Below, one piece after another: positions 54,266 to 63,657 of a DNA stretch of 64,000 nucleotides. How positions within the stretch are numbered: the first letter of the stretch is position 1; each line of letters opens with the position of its first letter. The DNA comes from Sphingobacterium chuzhouense. GTDB lineage: Bacteria > Bacteroidota > Bacteroidia > Sphingobacteriales > Sphingobacteriaceae. The stretch is taken from positions 1-64,000 of the forward strand of contig NZ_JACNYL010000002.1 of NCBI RefSeq assembly GCF_014692525.1. The letters are read 5' to 3'. Position numbers and translations under genes: made by a program. The notes beneath the pieces are model-generated. The model searched no databases, was not told the origin of the DNA, and worked only from the letters and a program-made list of their open reading frames with translations.

Positions 54266-54652
54266 ATGAAAACATTACAGACAAACATCCACTGGCTTAT
54301 CGAGGATATGGCCGAGGAACTATCGGGGAAACACAAACTGGGCATTGCGGTGCTATTACTGACTGCGCTGTTCCTGTTCATCGGGACGATCTTACAGTTT
54401 ATAGATCCTACAGCAAGTATGCTGGACATCGGTATCTTATCGGTACTGCTTTTTGGAATATTGACCAGCATAGCGGCTATTTTCTGTAGCCTCTGGTTGC
54501 AGGAAATCCTTTGGCAACCGTTCAAGACGTTTCGTAAAGAATTTAATTACCACTTTAATCAATTGACATCATGGCAACAGTGTATCATCTATTTTTCGGT
54601 GTTCTTTTTATCACTTTATGCAGTATTGTGGGCGCTGGCCATCATACTGTAG
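54266..54652 (+). CDS. holin-like small membrane protein
   Basis: A 128-residue protein with three predicted membrane helices: about 26-45 (GIAVLLLTALFLFIGTILQF), 54-76 (IGILSVLLFGILTSIAAIFC) and 105-127 (IIYFSVFFLSLYAVLWALAI). Small three-helix proteins coded directly before an endolysin gene are the pattern of class I holins. It overlaps the next frame by up to 82 bases. The role is inferred from topology and context; no sequence family is recognised. Confidence 0.6.
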   Translation: MKTLQTNIHWLIEDMAEELSGKHKLGIAVLLLTALFLFIGTILQFIDPTASMLDIGILSVLLFGILTSIAAIFCSLWLQEILWQPFKTFRKEFNYHFNQLTSWQQCIIYFSVFFLSLYAVLWALAIIL

Positions 54653-55152
54653 GGATGAAGCGTCCACTATTATGGCAGGAAACAAAGGACAACAGCCTAC
54701 CGCAAAAAATCATCGATATCGCCTCGGGCGAAATCGGTGTGCGCGAGGCCACAGGTAACAACGATGGGAAGCGGGTTGAAGAATACCTACGCTATACAAA
54801 TTTGGGAAAAGGCTATGCCTGGTGTTCAGCCTTCGTGAGCTGGTGTTTCGGTCAAGCTGGATTACAGGAGCCCCGAAATCCTTGGAGTCCCGCTTTGTTC
54901 CCGAATGCCCGAACGTATTGCAGGGGCGACGCTTGCCGTCGTCCCGTTACATGGCTAAAGATAAATCCTGCGGATATCTTCGGTATCTATGGTAAAAGCG
55001 TCCGGCGTATCCACCATGTAGGATTGGTGAAAAGTGTTCAGGATAGCTACCTGATCACGATCGAAGGCAACAGCAACAACCGGGTAGAATCTAGACGGCG
55101 ACATCTGTCTACGGTATACGCTTTGGCAAATTGGGTAGGAGGTGGGAAATGA
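54571..55152 (+). CDS. CHAP-domain peptidoglycan hydrolase (endolysin-like)
   Basis: A 193-residue protein. The CHAP-type domain starts QKIIDIASGEIGVREATGNN and carries the likely catalytic Cys85 (GYAWCSAFVSWCF), His149 (RIHHVGLV) and Glu165 (IEGNSN). Such enzymes cut peptidoglycan cross-links. The 54571 start gives a hydrophobic N-terminus (YHLFFGVLFITLCSIVGAG) that could be a signal or signal-arrest sequence; ATG 54655 is the alternative start and would give a leaderless, holin-dependent enzyme. The next gene overlaps its stop codon by four bases. Confidence 0.78.
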   Translation: MATVYHLFFGVLFITLCSIVGAGHHTVGMKRPLLWQETKDNSLPQKIIDIASGEIGVREATGNNDGKRVEEYLRYTNLGKGYAWCSAFVSWCFGQAGLQEPRNPWSPALFPNARTYCRGDACRRPVTWLKINPADIFGIYGKSVRRIHHVGLVKSVQDSYLITIEGNSNNRVESRRRHLSTVYALANWVGGGK

Positions 55153-55559
55153 GAAAGTTGGTGATTGTACAGGAGATAGCGTGCCTGGCGTTATTATTAA
55201 CATCATCGTGCTATACGCTACGTAAAAGGATGAACAGCGTGGAGCAACATGGATTTTCCTACACGCATACGACTTTCGCCTCGGATAGTACTTTTCGGTA
55301 TTGGTACTTTGCTTCCGATTCCGCTTTTTCCTATCATCCCGATAGTGGGCTGCGTACGCTTTCCGGTCGTTTGTTTGGCTGGGAGCTGGGCGTTAATCAT
55401 AAACAGGAACAACAAACATTCGATAGCATCAGCAGCTTGCAACATAAGGAGATGGAAGCAACGCAAGACAGGAACAGTATTTGGACGCGTTGGTATACTG
55501 TTCCCATATTTCTTGCAGTGATACTCGTCATACTTTTTTTCATGTTAAAAAGAAAATGA
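55149..55559 (+). CDS. u-spanin-like lipoprotein with C-terminal membrane helix
   Basis: A 136-residue protein from ATG 55149, which overlaps the endolysin stop (ATGA). The N-terminus has a lipobox (LALLLTSSCYTLRKR, Cys21), the middle is polar and aromatic, and the C-terminus is a membrane helix (VPIFLAVILVILFFMLK). An outer-membrane lipid anchor at one end and an inner-membrane helix at the other is exactly the layout of unimolecular spanins, which join the two membranes to finish phage lysis. No sequence similarity to known u-spanins can be claimed. Confidence 0.62.
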   Translation: MRKLVIVQEIACLALLLTSSCYTLRKRMNSVEQHGFSYTHTTFASDSTFRYWYFASDSAFSYHPDSGLRTLSGRLFGWELGVNHKQEQQTFDSISSLQHKEMEATQDRNSIWTRWYTVPIFLAVILVILFFMLKRK

Positions 55560-55626
55560 CGATTTCTTCCATACATGCCTACACAGAAACGCTTATCCTT
55601 TCGTTTTGGTCTATTTCATCGGAATA

Positions 55627-57207
55627 TTACAGGCTGATCATGCTTGATGGAGTTGATGCATACTTTTTAAAGTTTTCCTGGAATAACTTCTGCAACTTGG
55701 CGGCTTGAAAATTGTACGCGTCGGCGTCGTCCCAGAGTTTGATCGGATTTAGCATGTTGGCCGGAACCTCTGCGCAGCTCGTAGGAAACTGGAGTCCAAA
55801 AGTAGGATGCGTTTCAAAAGCTGCATCTTTCAATGATCCGTTTAGAGCAGATTTGATTAATGCCCTGGTGTACGCCAACTTTATCCTTCTGCCAACGCCA
55901 TAAGGCCCGGCAATCCAACCCGTATTGACAAGCCAAACGTCTACGTCTTGTTGCGTTATTTTCTCTCCCAGAAGTTCTGCATAAACTTTTGGGTGTAAGG
56001 GAAGAAATGCCTCCCCGAAACAAGCCGAAAATACCGCTTTCGGCGCCTTTACACCGTATTCCGTTCCGGCGATTTTCGCGGTGTAACCGGAAATAAAGTG
56101 CTGCATTGCTTGCTCGGGTGTTAATAAAGAAATGGGTGGAAGGACGCCAAATGCATCTGCGGTCAGGAAAAATATATGCTTCGGCTTGCTCCCCGAACCG
56201 GACCTGATGCTGCCATCCACATGCGCGATGGGGTATGCAACGCGCGTGTTCTCTGTTTTCGTTACGTCATCATAGTTAGGTATACGGGTGTTGGGCATAA
56301 ATACCACATTTTCGATAAGTGATCCGAATCGGATTGCTTTAAATATCTGTGGTTCTTTCTCGCTCGATAAGCCGACACATTTAGCATAACATCCTCCTTC
56401 GAAGTTAAAGACGCCATGATCATCCCAACCATGTTCATCGTCCCCGATGAGCATACGGTCTGAATCTGCAGAAAGCGTTGTTTTTCCGGTACCGGAAAGT
56501 CCGAAAAAAAGGGCGACATTCCCATCGCGATCTTGATTTGCTGCGCAGTGCATAGGCAGAACCCGATGCTTTGTCGGCATAAGGTAATTCATGACCGAGA
56601 ACATGGACTTTTTTATCTCTCCTGTATAACCCGTTCCACCGATCAAGATCATTTTTCTGGATAGGTTGATGATGACGAAATTGGGATTGTTTAAACCGAG
56701 GTCGTTGTAACAATCACAACGGTAACCCGATGCTGCCAATATGGACCATTCGGGTTGTTGACCTCTTCCGGCAACTGGGCTTTCGATAAAAAGATTTTTT
56801 GCGAATATACATTGATAGGCTGTTTCGGTAACTGTTCTTACGGACAAACTATACTTATCGTTTGCTCCAACGAGCGAGTCCAATACATAGATTTCCCGTG
56901 CAGATAAATAGTTGCCCATTTCATCGAGCAAAAACTGAAACGAATCGTCCGAAATCGGTTGGTTCACCTCTCCCCACCATACATTCGCTTGAGACAGCGG
57001 ATCCTTGACAATATACCTGTCTTGTGGGGAACGCCCCGTGAACTGTCCGGTGCTGGCCACGAGCGCCCCCGTGTCGGAAAGTACTCCTTCGCGATGTATT
57101 ATCGCTTTCTCCACAAGTTCGGGAACATCTTTCTGATAATGGACACGAGTCGTATCCGAAATCGACAAATAACGCAAATCTGGCTGCATTCTTATTGATT
57201 TTTTCAT
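55627..57207 (-). CDS. pckA: phosphoenolpyruvate carboxykinase (ATP)
   Basis: A 526-residue enzyme converting oxaloacetate and ATP to PEP, CO2 and ADP in gluconeogenesis. Motifs: P-loop GLSGTGKTT (236-244), the metal-binding DDEHGWDD (256-263), and substrate-binding TGQFTGRSPQDRY (53-65). Length is normal for the ATP-type. It is transcribed away from the lysis-like genes and has an Lrp regulator gene on the same strand upstream. Confidence 0.97.
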   Translation of the reverse strand: MKKSIRMQPDLRYLSISDTTRVHYQKDVPELVEKAIIHREGVLSDTGALVASTGQFTGRSPQDRYIVKDPLSQANVWWGEVNQPISDDSFQFLLDEMGNYLSAREIYVLDSLVGANDKYSLSVRTVTETAYQCIFAKNLFIESPVAGRGQQPEWSILAASGYRCDCYNDLGLNNPNFVIINLSRKMILIGGTGYTGEIKKSMFSVMNYLMPTKHRVLPMHCAANQDRDGNVALFFGLSGTGKTTLSADSDRMLIGDDEHGWDDHGVFNFEGGCYAKCVGLSSEKEPQIFKAIRFGSLIENVVFMPNTRIPNYDDVTKTENTRVAYPIAHVDGSIRSGSGSKPKHIFFLTADAFGVLPPISLLTPEQAMQHFISGYTAKIAGTEYGVKAPKAVFSACFGEAFLPLHPKVYAELLGEKITQQDVDVWLVNTGWIAGPYGVGRRIKLAYTRALIKSALNGSLKDAAFETHPTFGLQFPTSCAEVPANMLNPIKLWDDADAYNFQAAKLQKLFQENFKKYASTPSSMISL

Positions 57208-57394
57208 AACTGATTTTATTAATTGCTTTTACACTGGAAATTTGTCCAATAGCTTGAGATCGTTTCCTGAAATCAAGCATCATTGACGCTCAAATGTCCG
57301 GCTTAAAAGATTAACATTCAATAGGATTGGCCTCTTTTAGAATATTTTGTCGTTTTCGAGAAAAAAACAGTAGATTTTTCTGATCAGGAGGTTT

Positions 57395-57862
57395 TTAGAT
57401 GGGGTATGCGGTCTGACTTTTGGTTTCCGAGAGAACGAAATAGGTCTGTACGGTATGGACATGCGGCAATACCGCCAGTTTCTGTCGGAGGAAAGTATGG
57501 TAAGCTTCCATGTCTGTGGTAGCAATTCTCAACATAAAGTCATAAGAGCCTGCTATCTGATAGCATTCCATCACTTCCGAAAACCCTAAGACTTGTTCTT
57601 CGAATTCGTTGAGCACTTCAGCTGTATGTGCCTTAAGAAATACCTGAGAGAACGATATTAAATCAATTCCAACTTTCTTCCGGTCCAGAATTGCTACGGT
57701 GTGTTTGATATAACCCGCATTTTTGAGCTTTTTCACACGTTCATGGACTGCTGTAATAGATTTATTTAAGCGATAGGACAATTCCTTGTTACTCAACGAA
57801 CAGTCATGCTGCAGAAGTCGCAATAACTTTGTATCCACTTCATCTAAATCGTGTATCTTCAT
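57395..57862 (-). CDS. Lrp/AsnC-family transcriptional regulator
   Basis: A 155-residue protein: N-terminal HTH (DTKLLRLLQHDCSLSNKELS and ITAVHERVKKLKNAGYIK) and C-terminal RAM ligand domain (MECYQIAGSYDFMLRIATTD). The spacing to pckA is 188 bases on the same strand, so it may regulate amino-acid or gluconeogenic genes nearby, but this cannot be read from sequence. Confidence 0.92.
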   Translation of the reverse strand: MKIHDLDEVDTKLLRLLQHDCSLSNKELSYRLNKSITAVHERVKKLKNAGYIKHTVAILDRKKVGIDLISFSQVFLKAHTAEVLNEFEEQVLGFSEVMECYQIAGSYDFMLRIATTDMEAYHTFLRQKLAVLPHVHTVQTYFVLSETKSQTAYPI

Positions 57863-58123
57863 AACATTTCAATTTATACTGCGTTTGGTTATTTATATCC
57901 AAAAGAACGAATAATTACGCTAATTATAACATTGGCAGAAAAATTTATTGTATAAACCTCTTTATTTGAAATTTTTCTTTACGACTTATCTATTTAGAAT
58001 CAGATTACGGTGATTCAATCTACTATCGAATCCGCGTAAAGATCACAAAAACTTAATGTCAGTAATTTGTAACGATGTTCTAAAAGTTTTAACTTGTATC
58101 GATTTTTAAGCAAAGCAAGTGAA

Positions 58124-58711
58124 ATGTCTTTACAGCCACCATTAACCGAAGAAGAATTCTTGTCTTTCCAGGAAGGTGATGAACGTCTTTTCGAATATGT
58201 TTATGAGGTGTATTTTGATATGGTCATCAAAAAGGTCTATCGCCTGTGCAAAGAGGTGGCTGTCGCCGAAGAGATTACACAGGAATCCTTTGTGCAGCTG
58301 TTTTTACATAAAGAGAAGCTACAAGATGCAGCGGGTATATACCCCTATCTGTATGTGGTATCGAAACGATTGGCCATATCGCACTTCCGCAAAAAGGTAA
58401 ATCAGGAAGAATATGAAACCTATCGTGCGAGTAGTTGGGAAGAATCAACGGATGAGAACCAGAAAAGAATAGAAGATAGGGATTTAAGTGCCATGATACA
58501 GCACGTCATCAATGAGCTTCCTCAACAGCAACGGATCGTGTATCAAATGAATAAGTTGGAAGATAAATCCTATCATGAAATAGCGGATATCGTTGGTCTG
58601 TCGAAAAACACCGTGCGCAACCACATCGCGACCGCCACCAAAATTATACGGTTTAAACTCAATAATCTTCTTTTTTTGCTGTTTTTTATAAAAATTTTAT
58701 TTTTCATATAG
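58124..58711 (+). CDS. ECF RNA polymerase sigma factor (FecI-like)
   Basis: A 195-residue sigma factor from ATG 58124; an upstream TTG at 58094 would add ten residues. Region 2 (DMVIKKVYRLCKEVAVAEEI, TQESFVQLF) and region 4 (LPQQQRIVYQMNKLEDKSYH; EIADIVGLSKNTVRNHIATA) are clear. It is followed by a FecR gene 48 bases later and an STN-type SusC, so it forms a trans-envelope signalling set like the one at 0.8-6 kb. Confidence 0.92.
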   Translation: MSLQPPLTEEEFLSFQEGDERLFEYVYEVYFDMVIKKVYRLCKEVAVAEEITQESFVQLFLHKEKLQDAAGIYPYLYVVSKRLAISHFRKKVNQEEYETYRASSWEESTDENQKRIEDRDLSAMIQHVINELPQQQRIVYQMNKLEDKSYHEIADIVGLSKNTVRNHIATATKIIRFKLNNLLFLLFFIKILFFI

Positions 58712-58759
58712 TACATTTTTTAATGCTGGGCGTGTATCTATATAGAAGCAAAGCAAAAA

Positions 58760-59965
58760 ATGAGTAAACAGCACCAATTAAAGGCGTTAATTATACGGTA
58801 TCAACAAGGTGAATGTAGCCGGGAGGAAATTCAGGAACTACGCACAATGCTTGCTGCGCCCGAGAATGCCGAACTTCTGGAAGAGCTGTATGATTACTTA
58901 CCCGATGGATTACTGGACGACAACCTGTTGCAGCAGAAAGCGGGTATTTATCGACAAATTTTACAGGATGAGCGTGTCCGTCGAAAGATAGAGGAATCCG
59001 GATCAGCCCATAAGCTGTGGTGGAGGAAACCTTGGGTAGCCGTAGCCGCTGTGGCATTGGTGGTGATGGCGCCATTTTTATATCATAACCTGTCATTTCT
59101 CTTTACACCTGGGACTACGCCTTCAAACGATCTGGCCGGTGATGTCATTGTACCGGGAGGCGACCGTGCCCTTATTATTTTAGATGATGGCTCGGAAATT
59201 AATCTAGAACAAATTCAGGGAGATACGGTAATCGTTCAAAATGGCTTTTCTATCGTTAAAGACGAAGACGGTACGATTTATTATCGCTATGATGCACAAG
59301 CCTTGGCGCAAGCTGCCCTCCACAATACGGTGGTGACACCCAAAGGTGGCCAATATCAGGTGGTATTGCCAGACGGTACCCGTGTTTGGTTGAACGCGGA
59401 AAGTAAACTGCGGTATCCGGTATATTTTGGACAGGACAAACGGGTGGTAACGTTGGAAGGAGAAGGGTATTTTGAGGTAGCAAAACAAGAGCGGGATGGT
59501 AAGCGGGTTCCATTTATGGTAAATACTGGCGCGCAACAATTGGAGGTCCTGGGAACAACGTTTAATGTCCAGGCCTATGGGGACGATATAAAGACAACCT
59601 TGGTGGAAGGGAAAGTACGTTTAGGCCTTGGCGCAACAGGTCATGAAGTTTTATTGCAAGCAAACGATCAGGCTATACTAAACAAGCAAACGCAGCAGTT
59701 TAACGTCGGAAAGGTAGACCCGATATATGCGATTGCGTGGAAAAATGGGAATTTTGCTTTTCGCAAGGCTTCCATCAGAGAGGTTATGGAAAGTGTTGCC
59801 CGCTGGTACGATGTGGAAGTCGTATATAATGCCGCGGTTGAAAACAGCCAATTTACAGGAACAATTTCCAGATTTGAACAGATCGATAATTTGCTTGCGC
59901 TTATAGAATTGACAGGCAGCGTTAAATTCAAAATAGAAGGAAGGAGGGTCGTCGTGGAAGAATAA
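58760..59965 (+). CDS. FecR-family anti-sigma factor
   Basis: A 401-residue protein: cytoplasmic N-terminus, membrane helix (VAVAAVALVVMAPFLYH), FecR domain (TPKGGQYQVVLPDGTRVWLN; LEGEGYFEVAKQERDGKRVP; LGTTFNVQAYGDDIK) and a DUF4974-like C-terminus (FTGTISRFEQIDNLLALIEL). It should bind the sigma factor coded just before it and receive a signal from the STN domain of the SusC coded after it. The 117-base gap before SusC contains an imperfect GC-rich hairpin near 59990-60020. Confidence 0.93.
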   Translation: MSKQHQLKALIIRYQQGECSREEIQELRTMLAAPENAELLEELYDYLPDGLLDDNLLQQKAGIYRQILQDERVRRKIEESGSAHKLWWRKPWVAVAAVALVVMAPFLYHNLSFLFTPGTTPSNDLAGDVIVPGGDRALIILDDGSEINLEQIQGDTVIVQNGFSIVKDEDGTIYYRYDAQALAQAALHNTVVTPKGGQYQVVLPDGTRVWLNAESKLRYPVYFGQDKRVVTLEGEGYFEVAKQERDGKRVPFMVNTGAQQLEVLGTTFNVQAYGDDIKTTLVEGKVRLGLGATGHEVLLQANDQAILNKQTQQFNVGKVDPIYAIAWKNGNFAFRKASIREVMESVARWYDVEVVYNAAVENSQFTGTISRFEQIDNLLALIELTGSVKFKIEGRRVVVEE

Positions 59966-60082
59966 GGTTTACTTCTTCATGAGACCAAAAAAACAGGAGC
60001 GGTCGTAACGCCCCTGGTTTCCGTCGTCATGACTAAAGATTGAAAAATAACTACAGACTAATTAATAATCAATCATATACAA

Positions 60083-63000
60083 ATGTATAAAAAAAATTAT
60101 TCAATTCTCATGAAATTGGGTCTAGCCATTCCATTGTTATTAGCCGCCAATCTACATGTTAGCGCATTAACATTCGGACAGACATTTACCTTAAAGCAGA
60201 ACAAGCTGCGAGTAGAACAATTGTTCAACGAATTACAACGTCAAACGGGGTACAATATTTTTTATGACGAATCGATGGTGCCGGCAGCAGCTGTGCTAAA
60301 CGTTTCTTATAACGGTGCTGCCTTACAAACGGTATTAAAAGATGTTTCGGAGAGATACCAATTGGCATACAGCATCGTGGGGAAAAATATCGTACTGAGC
60401 AGACGCAAGACTTCAGGGTCTACCGCAGTGGTAGCTCGAGAAATAGAAGAAACTGTACAGCAGCGAACAATAACAGGAACCGTTGTCGATGAAAGCGGAC
60501 AGCCGCTGAGTGGTGTGACAGTTCGGGAGATTGGGCATGAAAACCGTAGCTCCACCGATGGCGATGGGAAGTTTGTTTTGCAACTGCAGGGTGCAGATGC
60601 GCTGCTTCGTTTTTCCCTGGTGGGCTATCTTTCCAAGGAGCAGCGCGTTGGAGCTTCCGACAATATGAATATCAGGCTGGAACTCGATGTACAAGAAGTG
60701 GACGAAGTAGTCGTGGTGGGATACGGAACGCAAAAGAAAGAGAACCTCACCGGAGCAACTACGGTGGTAGATTCCAAGTTATTGCAGAGCCGACCTGCCG
60801 CAAACGTGTCATCGCTGCTGCAAGGTACTGTTCCGAACCTGCAAGTTACCTTCGGTTCAGGAAGACCGGGAGCTTCCGGTAGATTTAATATCCGGGGAGT
60901 AAACTCGATTTCCAGTGATGCAAAACCATTAGTCATTATCGATGGATTTGAAGGCGATATCAACCGTATTAATCCGAATGATGTGGAGTCGATTACCGTA
61001 CTTAAAGATGCGTCTGCCGCAGCCGTATATGGCGCACGGGCCTCGTATGGCGTTATTTTGGTAACGACCAAAACCGGAAGTGGAAAACAAGCAAGTATAA
61101 CCTACTCCGGACAGACCGCCGTTAGCGCACAAACCACGAGTACGGATTTTGAAACCCGCGGCTATTATTCAGCGGCTATCAATGACTTGTTTTTCTCCAA
61201 CTACGCGGGATCAAATTATACCCGGTATACGGATGACGACTATTATCAACTCTGGCTGCGACGAAACGATGAGACGGAGCACCCGGATAGGCCTTGGGTA
61301 ATCACAGACGATCGCGATGGGCGTGAAAGCTATGTATACTACGGCAATACCGATTGGTATAATCACTTGTTTGACCTTAGAAGACCTATGCATACGCACA
61401 ATCTCAGTGTGAATGGGGTTTCCGAAAATATAAAATATAGTTTATCAGGGAACTACTACAACCAAGATGGGGTTTTTCGGCAGAATAACGACGATCTAAA
61501 ACGCTACAATTTACGCTCACGTGTGGATTTTACGGTAAACAAATGGTTGGATATCAATACAAACCTATCTTATTTTAATTCGGCTTATGCCTATCCTGGA
61601 CCAAGCGGCATAGATAATAGTTTTAGCGCTGCGGTGGTGCACGGGCTGGCAAGTATCGTTCCGGTAAATCCTGATGGCACGCAAGTATACCAAACGAGTA
61701 TCAGCAATTATAACCTGATGGATGGTTATGCGGCACTGCTCGGGCAGGATCTTCACCGAAACATGGATAAGATCAGTGAATTTTCGCCAACGATTGAAGC
61801 GGTGATCCGGCCTTTCAAAGGTTTCGATATTCGCTCAAGCTACCGGTTTATCCACTACAATTACCAAACCATGAATAAATCCGCCAATATTGCGTATTCT
61901 AAATATCCGGGAGAGGTATTGAATATCACATCTGGTATTGGCAATGACCGCTTGTATGAAACGCAGGTTAACCATCAATACCAGGCAGTGAATATGTACG
62001 CGACTTATCAAACGGTATTCAACAACGACCACGATTTCAAGATCATGGCAGGATACAATTATGAAACGAAGCATTTGAAAGATATTAAAGTGGCGCGGAA
62101 TGGCCTGCTAAGCGATCAGCTTATTGATTTCGAAGTGGCGACCGGCGATGTGTTGGAAATCAATGGTGGCCAAAATGAATATGCGTTGTTTGGTACGTTC
62201 TATAGGCTAAATTATGGTTATCAGGATAAATATTTATTCGAAGCTGCGGGCCGATATGATGGTACGTCGCGCTTTGCGAAAGGGAACCGATTTGGCTTCT
62301 TCCCTTCGTTCTCCGCTGCTTGGCGTGTAGATAAAGAAAGCTTCTTTGAAGCATGGGATCAAAATGTGCTAGACGCCTTTAAAATCCGGGCATCATACGG
62401 CTCATTGGGCAATCAGCAGGTGGGGTACTATGATTACGTACAGACCATCAATGCAGGGAATGTATCCAAAGAGTATTCTTTTGGTGACGTGATGGCTCCT
62501 TATGCGCAAGAGAGTGAACCGAATGCGAGCGATTTGACTTGGGAAACTGTAAATACGACGAATATAGGGCTTGATGTGGAATTGCTTCGGTCAAGGTTGT
62601 CCTTTACCGGGGATATCTATCAACGCGAAACGTTGAATATGCTGACAGCCGGGAGAACAATTCCTGCCTACTATGGAGCAGATTTTCCGTTGGAAAATGC
62701 TTCTGATCTGTTAACGAAAGGATGGGAGGCGAGCGTGAATTGGAGAGACGGGTTTGATCTGGATGGGAAACGTTTCAACTATTATGTGGGTGCAGGTGTA
62801 GGGGATAATACGTCGAAGGTAACCCGATTTGATAACCCAAATAAAAACTTGTCCAATTTCTACGAAGGGCAGCAGCTAGGCCAGATTTGGGGTTATGAAG
62901 TGAATGGGTTCTTCTTATCGGATGAAGAAGCGGCAAATTATGATGTGGACCAAACAGCTGTGAATACGATCATCAACACATCGGCAATTGATCAAGGGCT

Positions 63001-63646
63001 GCATGCCGGTGATATGAAGTTCGAGGATCTCAATGGCGATAAGGTTATTTCTATGGGTGATAACACGGCAGATAACCCAGGTGATCGTCGTGTTATTGGA
63101 AATTCTTTACCTCGCTATAATTTTAATTTTAGGTTAGGCGGTGACTGGAACAATATCGACCTTTCAGTTTTTGTACAGGGAATCGGGCGTCAAAATTGGT
63201 ATCCACTGACGAGTGCCTCTTATTTCTGGGGACCCTATGCACAGCCGTATTCGACGTTTATAGGCACGGATTTTTTAAGCAGAGTATGGAGTGAGGATAA
63301 TCCGGACGCTTACTTCCCCCGCCCACGGGGGTACATCGCATTGAATGCGACAAACCGCTCATTAGGAGTTGCAAATAGTAAGTATTTGCAGGATTTGGCC
63401 TATCTGCGCTTGAAGAATGTGACGGTTGGTTATTCATTGCCGCAGAAAGTTGCGTCTAAAGCCGGGTTATCACGCCTCCGTGTATATTTTAGTGGCGAAA
63501 ATTTACTGACGCTTACCAAGCTGGAAAGTAAGTATATCGATCCTGAACAGGCGGCAACGGAGAATACGTACAATAAATCGACAAGTCACGCCAAGGTCTA
63601 TCCTTGGGCAAAGACGTTTACATTTGGTTTGGATATTAGTCTTTAA
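60083..63646 (+). CDS. SusC/RagA-family TonB-linked outer membrane transporter with STN domain
   Basis: An 1187-residue protein: signal peptide, STN domain near residues 40-108 (RVEQLFNELQRQTGYNIFYD), carboxypeptidase-regulatory-like domain near 130-205 (TGTVVDESGQPLSGVTVREI), plug (AKPLVIIDGFEGDINRINPN; SITVLKDASAAAVYGARASY) and a long barrel. The STN domain makes it the receptor of the upstream FecR/sigma pair. Confidence 0.95.
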   Translation: MYKKNYSILMKLGLAIPLLLAANLHVSALTFGQTFTLKQNKLRVEQLFNELQRQTGYNIFYDESMVPAAAVLNVSYNGAALQTVLKDVSERYQLAYSIVGKNIVLSRRKTSGSTAVVAREIEETVQQRTITGTVVDESGQPLSGVTVREIGHENRSSTDGDGKFVLQLQGADALLRFSLVGYLSKEQRVGASDNMNIRLELDVQEVDEVVVVGYGTQKKENLTGATTVVDSKLLQSRPAANVSSLLQGTVPNLQVTFGSGRPGASGRFNIRGVNSISSDAKPLVIIDGFEGDINRINPNDVESITVLKDASAAAVYGARASYGVILVTTKTGSGKQASITYSGQTAVSAQTTSTDFETRGYYSAAINDLFFSNYAGSNYTRYTDDDYYQLWLRRNDETEHPDRPWVITDDRDGRESYVYYGNTDWYNHLFDLRRPMHTHNLSVNGVSENIKYSLSGNYYNQDGVFRQNNDDLKRYNLRSRVDFTVNKWLDINTNLSYFNSAYAYPGPSGIDNSFSAAVVHGLASIVPVNPDGTQVYQTSISNYNLMDGYAALLGQDLHRNMDKISEFSPTIEAVIRPFKGFDIRSSYRFIHYNYQTMNKSANIAYSKYPGEVLNITSGIGNDRLYETQVNHQYQAVNMYATYQTVFNNDHDFKIMAGYNYETKHLKDIKVARNGLLSDQLIDFEVATGDVLEINGGQNEYALFGTFYRLNYGYQDKYLFEAAGRYDGTSRFAKGNRFGFFPSFSAAWRVDKESFFEAWDQNVLDAFKIRASYGSLGNQQVGYYDYVQTINAGNVSKEYSFGDVMAPYAQESEPNASDLTWETVNTTNIGLDVELLRSRLSFTGDIYQRETLNMLTAGRTIPAYYGADFPLENASDLLTKGWEASVNWRDGFDLDGKRFNYYVGAGVGDNTSKVTRFDNPNKNLSNFYEGQQLGQIWGYEVNGFFLSDEEAANYDVDQTAVNTIINTSAIDQGLHAGDMKFEDLNGDKVISMGDNTADNPGDRRVIGNSLPRYNFNFRLGGDWNNIDLSVFVQGIGRQNWYPLTSASYFWGPYAQPYSTFIGTDFLSRVWSEDNPDAYFPRPRGYIALNATNRSLGVANSKYLQDLAYLRLKNVTVGYSLPQKVASKAGLSRLRVYFSGENLLTLTKLESKYIDPEQAATENTYNKSTSHAKVYPWAKTFTFGLDISL

Positions 63647-63657
63647 AACAGCACGTG

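Noticed and set aside
52967..55559. A prophage
   Set aside because: Lysis-type genes are present but no integrase, terminase, portal, capsid or tail genes are found within the window, and the flanks are ordinary chromosomal genes.
59990..60020. A GC-rich hairpin between FecR and SusC as a terminator
   Set aside because: The stem has a bulge and a mismatch and lacks a T run. It may act as an attenuator but is too weak to list as a feature.
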